This document shows, piece after piece, positions 56,490 through 64,000 of a stretch of 64,000 bases of DNA (its first letter is position 1; each line of letters begins with the position of its first letter). This stretch comes from Vesta saturnalis. Taxonomy: Eukaryota > Arthropoda > Insecta > Coleoptera > Lampyridae. The notes under the pieces are model-generated. The model ran no database searches. It had not been told where the DNA came from and worked only from the letters and a program-made list of their open reading frames with translations. Location: NCBI GenBank assembly GCA_036346205.1, contig JARFJB010000967.1, positions 2,086,001 through 2,150,000 of the forward strand, read 5' to 3'. The translations under genes and the position numbers were made by a program.

Positions 56490-57170
56490 ATCCACATACA
56501 CGCACGCGCACGCGCTCTCGCTCGAGCACCCGCACTCGCACGCGTACGCTCACGCTCACGCACACGCTCACGCACACGCACACGCACACGCACACGCACA
56601 CGAACACGCAAACTCACACACACTCGGACACGCACACGAACACGCACACGTACACGCACACGCATACGCACACGAACACGCTCACGCTCACGCACACGCT
56701 CACGCACACGCACACGCACACGCACACGCACTCGCACACGCACACGCACACGAACACGCAAACTCACACACTCGGACACGCTCACGAACACGCACACGTA
56801 CACGCACACGCATACGCACACGAACACGCACACGCACACGCATACGCACACGCACACTGCACAAGCACACGCACACGCACACGCACACGCACACGACACG
56901 CACACGCACACGCACACGCACACACACACACACACACGAACACGCACAGGCACACGCACACCCTCACGCACACGCACACGCACAGGCACACGCACGCGCA
57001 CACGCACACGCACATGCATACGCACACGTACACGCACACGCATACACGCGCGCACGCACACGCACACGCACACGCACGCACCCACCCACACTCACACTAC
57101 CACACACTCACACTACCACACTACCAAGCAAACCACCCACCCACCCACTCACCCAACCACTCACCCACGC
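56490..57170. repeat. (CACACG)n / (CACGCA)n array
   Basis: About 0.6 kb of alternating pyrimidine-purine repeat, ending in CCACCCACCCACTCACCC-type variants. Frames across it are artefacts. Confidence 0.95.
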
Positions 57171-57174
57171 ACCT

Positions 57175-59393
57175 ATTTATCAACTACAATCGGCCCATTT
57201 GAGTTAAGTGGGTTTTTGATGATTGCAAAATGTAATATAAGAATCCTACTCCTAAACATCCTGTACTAAAATCGAAATCCTACACAGTGCAAATGGAAGC
57301 CTTAAGAGGTTTCCGTGTTTTTAGTTCTGGTTTGAATTGAATATTTTTCTTAAGATACAGGGCGTTGTGTTTACAACAATTTTCTAAATCACACTGTATA
57401 ATTGAAAATAATTTTAAAAAAAGTCCTTATCAATTTGCATGTCACCAAAGTATTAAGTTGATATCTCGCACCGTTGAGGCACTCGAGAGTGAGGGAATAG
57501 TTGTCAGTCACCCTGTATGTAGGTTGGAAAGTAAAAAATTATAATTAAAATTATTTCATTTCTTTTAATTTCCACTTTGTATGTTGGAAGGCTGTGTGTT
57601 ATTTCACACCAGATATTTACGCACAGTGGTGTGTTGTTTTTTCTAAGCCAAAGGCATTTATAATATTGTTGATTCATCATTTATAATCAATTTCGTTTTC
57701 ACTTTTTTTAACATTATACAAAGAAATTACTAGGACCACTCTTTCATTACAATCAAATAAATAATGCTCAAAATTATACATCTAAAGTTTTGCGTTAATT
57801 AATAATTTAGGTTTTATACCATTCTTTTCATTTCTCTTTGTACGTTAAAGGAATTATATATTAGCCATTTTATTAGCCTAATTGTAACTACAGGTGGGTA
57901 TATTATTCTTACTTTTAACTTTCTAATTTAGAATTTAAAATCGGCAGAAGAGATCGCATAAAGAATTTCAACTGATTATAAACCTTCACCAATACAAAAC
58001 GAGCAAAAAACTTTTCACCATGTAAATAAAAGAGGAATGCGTGCCAATTGGATTTTTGATACAAACATTTAACTGTGGCTTTGTAGCTATTTTACCTTTC
58101 ATTAATCGAAAGTATTGGAATTGTAGAACGCTTTCCATAAAAACAAATAACGAATTGGTGAAGAAATTCCCATTTTAGCTAATCAGATTACACTTTACAC
58201 GCGTTTTTTTTTATTACTTTACACCAAAAGCAAATGCAGATACTAAATGTCCATTTACAAATTTAATTAATATTTTAATTGAAAATAAGTGAAAATGAGC
58301 GTGGTCGTGTAATATTTTATAAACTAAATTTATAATACCTTGATTGCTTTCTTCCTGAAGGAAACCCACAAATCAGCCTTTTTATACGTAATTTATGCCG
58401 CATTAGATACAAATGGCTTAAAGAATTACCAACAGTTAAGCTGAGTAAATTTATAGCGTAATATTATAGAAAATATTTTTAAATAAAAGGCAATTACTTA
58501 CATATACAGCACTAACACCACAAGATATCTAAACTATGCTAAATTATGCGTAACTAAAGTTAAAATATAGGAGATAAATCTACATTTTGAAGCACTAGCA
58601 CGTCTGTACAACATTGATATTCAGTCTGGTTTTAAAATTTTATAAATTTTATGTTGTGTTTACAACCCCCAATACACACGTTGCACTTCTATTTCAAGCA
58701 TTTTGTTAGTGAAACCATGTTTTATTGTATTAGTAAATGGTAAACAAATGTAATTTACATAATTAAATTTGTCATTGAAAAATATATCTAAAATTACATT
58801 TTTGATTTAAGAATTGATTAATAGAAAATGTCATCGTAACTTTACAATTTATAAAGTGTAAGTGATATTGGAGTTTAAACCGTAGCCGAAATGCATAAGT
58901 AAGACGTAAATTGATAGCTTCGACTCTAAAAGCATAGCCGTAAAGTTTCAAAACTTAATATAAAACACTGCGTAATCAGAAAATGTTACGTAATTTGTCT
59001 TCCGTGTATGGGTGGTTCCCTCATATTTATACCATTTATTACTATGATATACGAGGTACGTCCAGATTTGTTGACTGTTTAGCATACATTTTTATTCTAA
59101 AACTTTCACAACTTTTATTGTGACTTTATTAAGAACCCATTAATTAATACATTTTTATAGTTTGCTCATTAACAATAAAAGAATAATTTCTTTTTCTTTT
59201 GTACCTTAAAATCATTTTAAAGTTAAGTTGTTAGATGGGTTCTTTCTTAAAAACAATTTTAAAGTTATACGATGGTTTCTCTATCTGAATGCAAATAAGA
59301 CATTTTGCGAGTGTAGCGGTTAACTTTAAATAGTGTATAAATTCTGTTTTGTATTCAAACTAAGATTAGTAACTGAATCATGATAATCATATA
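57175..59393. other. Non-coding, nothing firmly recognised
   Basis: TACAGGGCG at 57356 and CACCCTGTA at 57513 may be ends of a small Tc1/mariner derivative, but the similarity stops after seven bases. The rest is featureless. Confidence 0.35.
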
Positions 59394-59401
59394 GGATGCC
59401 C

Positions 59402-60134
59402 TGTTAAGGTCAGCCTTCGGCGGTATCTCACCACCGTTTCATCGCAGAGCGTTCGAAAAAGAATGATAAAGGCCAGATTATGAAGTTCGGCCTCGACCTC
59501 TTACGTGGAATTGATCAAGCCATTTATCAGAAAATTTCGAATGTGTTACCAGCATATTATGTATAATTCCTATTTTATGAAACATTTAGCCTTAGATCGT
59601 AGAGTGAGTAGAGGTATCCAGATTTTTAACCTGATTAAGTATTTAATGTTTATCGAGAACTTTCGGTTGAATTTGTCTTACGCGTGTTAGTATTCAAGCT
59701 AACGCCATTAGTTAGTCTATCATCTATTTATACTTGCCTGGATGCGTGACAGTAATTATCAATTTTATTTTATCGTGCCTTCAGAACTTTCGCGTTAATT
59801 GTCTACGAGTGTGTAGTATTAAGTACATGTTTAGTTAGTACAAGGTTTACTACTTAATTGCCTGATATGCGTGAGTCAAGTTACTGCCATTATCTTTTAT
59901 CGTGTGTTAAAACTTTTTGTTTGCGTAAATTGTACGAGTGTGTAGTAATAAAGATGTTTTCTGTAAAGGTGTTCACAATTACGTTTATGAGCTGAGAATA
60001 TTCACATTAAGTGCTTTAATACGTGGACTTAAAAATTTTTGTTTGCGATTGTGTACTCAGTATAAAATGTTTTCTGTAAACTTTACTGAATGCCTGTAAG
60101 ACCAGCTATCGCAGAAGGCTAAACCGACTTAACA
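59402..60134. repeat. Candidate solo LTR with internal degenerate tandem repeats
   Basis: Starts TGTTAAGGTCAGCCTTCGGC and ends CGACTTAACA, so TG...CA with inverted TGTTAAG/CTTAACA ends; the similarity extends to AGCCTTC(G/T)GCG inside. Three or four degenerate units of about 125 bp (each with a TGCCTGRT.TGCGTGA and an ACGAGTGTGTAGTA block) fill 59640-60085. No good 4-5 bp duplication at the TG/CA ends, but GGATGC occurs on both sides (59394-59399, 60139-60144), so it could instead be a short DNA transposon with 6-bp duplications. Confidence 0.45.
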
Positions 60135-60149
60135 ACCTGGATGCTACAC

Positions 60150-61309
60150 GCTCACGTATCACACACTACGCACGCACCCGCACGCCACACGCACGCACAC
60201 GCACACGCCCACGCACACACGCACGCACGCACGCACGCACCACGCACACCGCACGCACGCACACGCGACACCGCACACGCACACACGCACACGCACACGC
60301 ACACACGCATCACGCCACACGCACACACGCAACACACGCACACCACACACGCACAACACGACACACGCACACACACACGGCACGCACACACGCACACACG
60401 CACACACGCACACACGCACACACTGCACACACGCCACCACGCGACACACACACACACGCACACACGCAACACGCACAGCACACGCACACACGCACACACA
60501 GCACACAGCACACGCACACGACACACGCCCAGCACACGCACACGACACACGACGCACACAGCGCACACGCCACGCACACGCACGCACACGCGCACCACGC
60601 ACACACGCACACGCACACACGCACACGCACACACGCACACACACGCACACGACACGCACACGCACACACACACACACACGCACACGCACACGCACACACG
60701 CACACACACGCACACGCGCACACGCACACACGCACACACACACGCGCACACGCGCACGCGCACAGCACACACGCGCACACACGCCACGCACACGACGACG
60801 CACACGCGCACACGCCACACGCACACACGCACACACGCACACGACACACGCACACACGCACACGCACACCACACGCACACACACACGCACACGCACACAC
60901 AGCACACACACGCACACACGCACACGCACACGCACACACGCACACACGCACACACGCACACACGCACACGCACACGCACACACGCACACACGCACACACC
61001 ACACGCACACACACACGCACACACGACACACACGCACACGCACACACGCACACACACACACGCACACGCACACGCACACAGCACACGCACACGCACACAC
61101 ACGCACACACGCACACACGCACACACGCACACACGCACACCACGACCACACGCACACGCACACACGCACACACGCACACCGCACACGCACACGCGCACAC
61201 GCGCACACGCAGCACACGCGCACACGCGACACGCACACACGCACACACACACACGCACACACGCACACACGCACACACGCACACACGCACACACGCACAC
61301 ACACACACC
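60150..61309. repeat. (CACACG)n / (CACACA)n array, about 1.15 kb
   Basis: Alternating purine-pyrimidine repeats. Frames of over 300 codons on both strands are artefacts. Confidence 0.95.
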
Positions 61310-61315
61310 GTCAGA

Positions 61316-61948
61316 ATTAAATTAATTGGTCAATAGAACCTACATTAAAATTAATACATATCGTAATCTATATTAATACTATAAGACCTTAAACATACAT
61401 ACATACGTAAAATGTTAGGGAATTGCCCCGAACTCGTAACATGTATTAATAAATACACAGATTGCGTCTGGTCCTCTCTGAGAAGATAATGATGATGATG
61501 GCACTTGGGGCAAACTGTCAGACTCAACAGCTTGCGAAGTATAAAAAAAGACTTGTACGCCCCAAGGAAATGGTGAAACTCAAACCAAGCTATCAGTCTC
61601 AATAGCCTGCATGGTAGTAAGGAAGACTTCTACAGTTTGAGAGCATCTGAATTTTACCGTGCCTGAACCCACTATTTAAATCATTGAAACTCTGACCTCA
61701 TCCCTACCTTGTTATAGTCGATAGGGGTTTTCCATTATTATCCATTTTTAGAATGTAAAAAACTAGCATTCACTGTTAAAAAGGAATAACCTGAACACAT
61801 TATTAGAAGATGTTTCATTGGACATTGTTGCAAGCGTGGACTTTATGCTTGATGGCAAGTTAGCTCACTTTTCTTGAGTGGTAAGGAAATTTTTTGAAAG
61901 GAGGTTTGAAAATATGTGGATTTGTCGTGGGGGGCTTGTAATATGTCA

Positions 61949-61954
<6 letters not shown>
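61316..61954. other. Non-coding, nothing firmly recognised
   Basis: 61485-61650 holds two degenerate near-repeats (GAAGTATAAAAAAAGACTTG / GTAGTAAGGAAGACTTCTAC). No genes. Confidence 0.4.

Positions 61955-62016
<62 letters not shown>
61955..62016. repeat. (TA)n microsatellite
   Basis: About 31 TA units. Confidence 0.95.
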
Positions 62017-62020
<4 letters not shown>

Positions 62021-64000
62021 ACGTACCAATAAGGCAGAGGCAACAGATTACAGAATGCCGGAGCTCAGTTCGTCGGAGGCACTGGATGCGTGGGTGTGTC
62101 TATTATCCAAGGAGACAGAGAAACAGTTCACTACCCAGCCGTAGGTCTTTAACTACCGCTTGCTCAGAACGGATCGTGCGTAGGGGAATAAGTTTGCTGT
62201 AATTTTGGGCGCCAGGAATCGCCCCTCTACGCTAGGCCACACCGTTATCCCGACTCCTGGATACACGGTGGTACAGTGGATGGGTAAGGAACTAAGGAAG
62301 AGAAAAAGGAGGAAGGAAACTCACCAAACAAAACTATCAAAGTAACGTAGTAAAAGTAAATTTAATTGCAATCGTTAATTACTTTTTCAAAACGGTGACT
62401 TATTCTCACAGAACAAACAAAATTATATTAACATTGTACAAATTTAGATTATCTCACAGATGTGACAATTTCTGTTAATAATTAAGAAAAGAATATTTGT
62501 ATTACAATATACTTAAAGCAAAAACCGAAGTAGTATTATTGCGAGTCAGAATAACCCCCAATTTCACTCAAATACCCAATAAATAAAACAAAAATGTTTA
62601 CAGTACTTTAGCAAGTTGCTGGGTAACTATACGCAACCCAAACTCAATTAGATCTAGAGAAAAGTTTAAATAATTAACTGAAAACGTTTCCTTTGCTTAA
62701 TGAAAGACCTTTCATTGTGTACACCGAAAGAAAACATAGATTCTCGCTACAACAAGCGTTTTAGATAACAAGAAAATGAAACACAGAATAATGACTACTA
62801 CTTGCCGCAGCGTACACGAATAGCAGAAGTATTCCCTAAAATTATTGTATAGATAAGTAATACTTATTGACATTTACATAAAACACATTAATATTTAAAT
62901 ACTTAACCGCCCAATTAAAGCGATTGCTGAAAGAAAATGGGGACGATTCAATTAACCCAAACTTATTTATTTCTGAGAAAAACTAAGTCAACAACCAAAT
63001 ATTTAGGAAGAAAAGAACCAGAAATAAATAATTGAGTAACCAAATCGTTCTCGTAACCTAATTTTGATAAAGCAAAGAAATCTTTGATGAGAAAAGAAAC
63101 ATTCAACAATGAAAGTAATAAGTTCGGCACAGGTAATTTAGATTCAATGATACTATTTAGACACATCCAGTTACTTAAATTGTGACGCGCATACTTATAT
63201 AATGAAACTCGTCTGCCGCGCAGCTGACATTTACATTAAACATAACGGTAGTTTTAATCACTAAGTAAAGCTGTAAATTCTAATATTAACCAGATAATGA
63301 AACTAATAGTAAAGTATATGCTTAGGAAGGTAGTACGATACTAAATCAATCAATGTTAGCTAGAGGTTACTGATCATATTTACAGATACAATTAAAGTAA
63401 GCAGTTATAGGGTTATTAATCCTAATTGAAATCTATACCTTCATTCGCAGACAATAATGGAAGTAGTACATATAATAATACGGATAAACAGCCTGACCTT
63501 ATCTGATGTCGAGAGATCTTACTCTACGATGGGACAGCCACTAAAGCAGGTGCAGCGCTCCCGATATGATATGTCCAATGGCTTATGTTAGCGTAGCCAA
63601 TCCAAATTTCACATTTAAGTTACCGGAAGGTTACAGATGAGGAAAAGTAGGTTCGCAAGAAGAGTAATTTTTCCTTCTAATTGAAGCTAATACCAAACTA
63701 ATCCACCGTAAAACCAACATAACACCAACATACAACCAGCGTAGAACCAACACAAAACCAACACAAAACCGCACTATGTTATAAGACGTGCAATAAATGT
63801 TAAGACGAGCCCGATAGGTTCGAATCTAAAGCTTTATATTTGTAGATTGTATGTGTTCCGTTCCCCCTATTGGACACGACCAAATTTTGTTTGAAATCCG
63901 CAAAGCTTGCGTTCAATAGGATTAACAAATTTGGTAGGAATTCCTATTGTTTTGAAATCTTTTACCATAATCCGAAATAATTTCGTTTAGTAGAGAAAGT
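62017..64000. other. Unassigned; possibly part of an LTR element
   Basis: 62030-62290 is G+C-richer with GGGCGCCA and GGTGGTACAGTGGA at the spacing also seen at 29120-29205. 63490-63620 is again G+C-richer. No coding region recognised. Confidence 0.3.

Noticed and set aside
56432..57269. Several 77-265-codon frames on both strands rich in R/T/H/V/C
   Set aside because: They are translations of the CACACG array in different frames.
57356..57521. 165-bp MITE between TACAGGGCG and CACCCTGTA
   Set aside because: Inverted similarity is limited to about seven bases and could be chance.
60141..61325. Frames of 330-394 codons, His/Thr-rich on plus and Cys/Val-rich on minus
   Set aside because: Artefacts of the CA/CG dinucleotide-like repeat.
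1..64000. CRISPR arrays, operons, ribosome binding sites, prophage
   Set aside because: Nothing of bacterial type is present; the sequence has spliceosomal signals and insect transposons throughout.

Overview
The window reads as insect nuclear DNA: A+T-rich, gene-poor, and packed with layered, mostly dead transposable elements typical of arthropods (Tc1/mariner, hAT, BEL/Pao, copia, non-LTR, Crypton-like, Polinton-like, a tRNA-derived SINE). I see no bacterial, organellar or CRISPR features. The lineage cannot be fixed from sequence alone; a beetle or another insect with a repeat-rich genome is plausible.

The only convincing host coding sequence is on the + strand. An exon at 25973-26203 (AG/GT bordered, phase 1 at both ends) encodes a glycosylated extracellular N-terminus running into the first membrane helix of an aminergic, probably serotonin-type, GPCR. 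A second AG/GT-bordered block at 7487-7645 has an in-frame stop, then an ATG at 7543, and ends in phase 1, so it can splice directly to the GPCR exon. If so, nearly the whole window is intron of one receptor gene: an 18.3 kb intron, then more than 37 kb of the next intron. No later receptor exon is visible.

Layout. 0.6-6.3 kb: a hAT element with 8-bp target duplications, split by a Tc1/mariner element with arms of about 0.9 kb. 8.2-11.4 kb: a second long-arm Tc1/mariner element with a 656-bp element nested in one arm. 12.2-12.5 kb: a Jockey-like gag remnant. 13.3-16.7 kb: a pseudogene of an uncharacterised repeat protein, cut by a young 1.33-kb mariner. 17.2-21.2 kb: a minus-strand non-LTR retrotransposon. 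21.3-21.6 kb: the end of a copia element. 23.4-25.1 kb: a third long-arm Tc1/mariner element. 28.9 kb: a 130-bp MITE. 30.3-32.7 kb: a SINE split by a 2.1-kb solo LTR. 32.8-33.9 kb: a second uncharacterised repeat protein with RNase-H-like motifs. 36.2-37.8 kb: a second solo LTR of the same family. 40.6-41.6 and 47.9-48.8 kb: DD34D mariner pseudogenes. 41.7-43.8 kb: a recent 1-kb tandem duplication. 45.8-47.5 kb: a BEL/Pao pol remnant. 48.8-50.6 kb: more SINE copies and a Polinton-like polymerase fragment. 51.8-52.7 kb: a 0.9-kb purine-only array. 52.7-56.3 kb: a non-LTR element split by a Crypton-like tyrosine-recombinase element that itself holds palindromic repeats. 56.5-57.1 and 60.15-61.3 kb: CA/CG-rich arrays, with a candidate solo LTR between them. 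62.0-64.0 kb: no gene recognised.

Nesting with visible target-site duplications gives relative ages at several loci. The tandem duplication and the 14.4-15.8 kb mariner look youngest. All element ages and host-gene links are inference; coordinates of degenerate elements are approximate.
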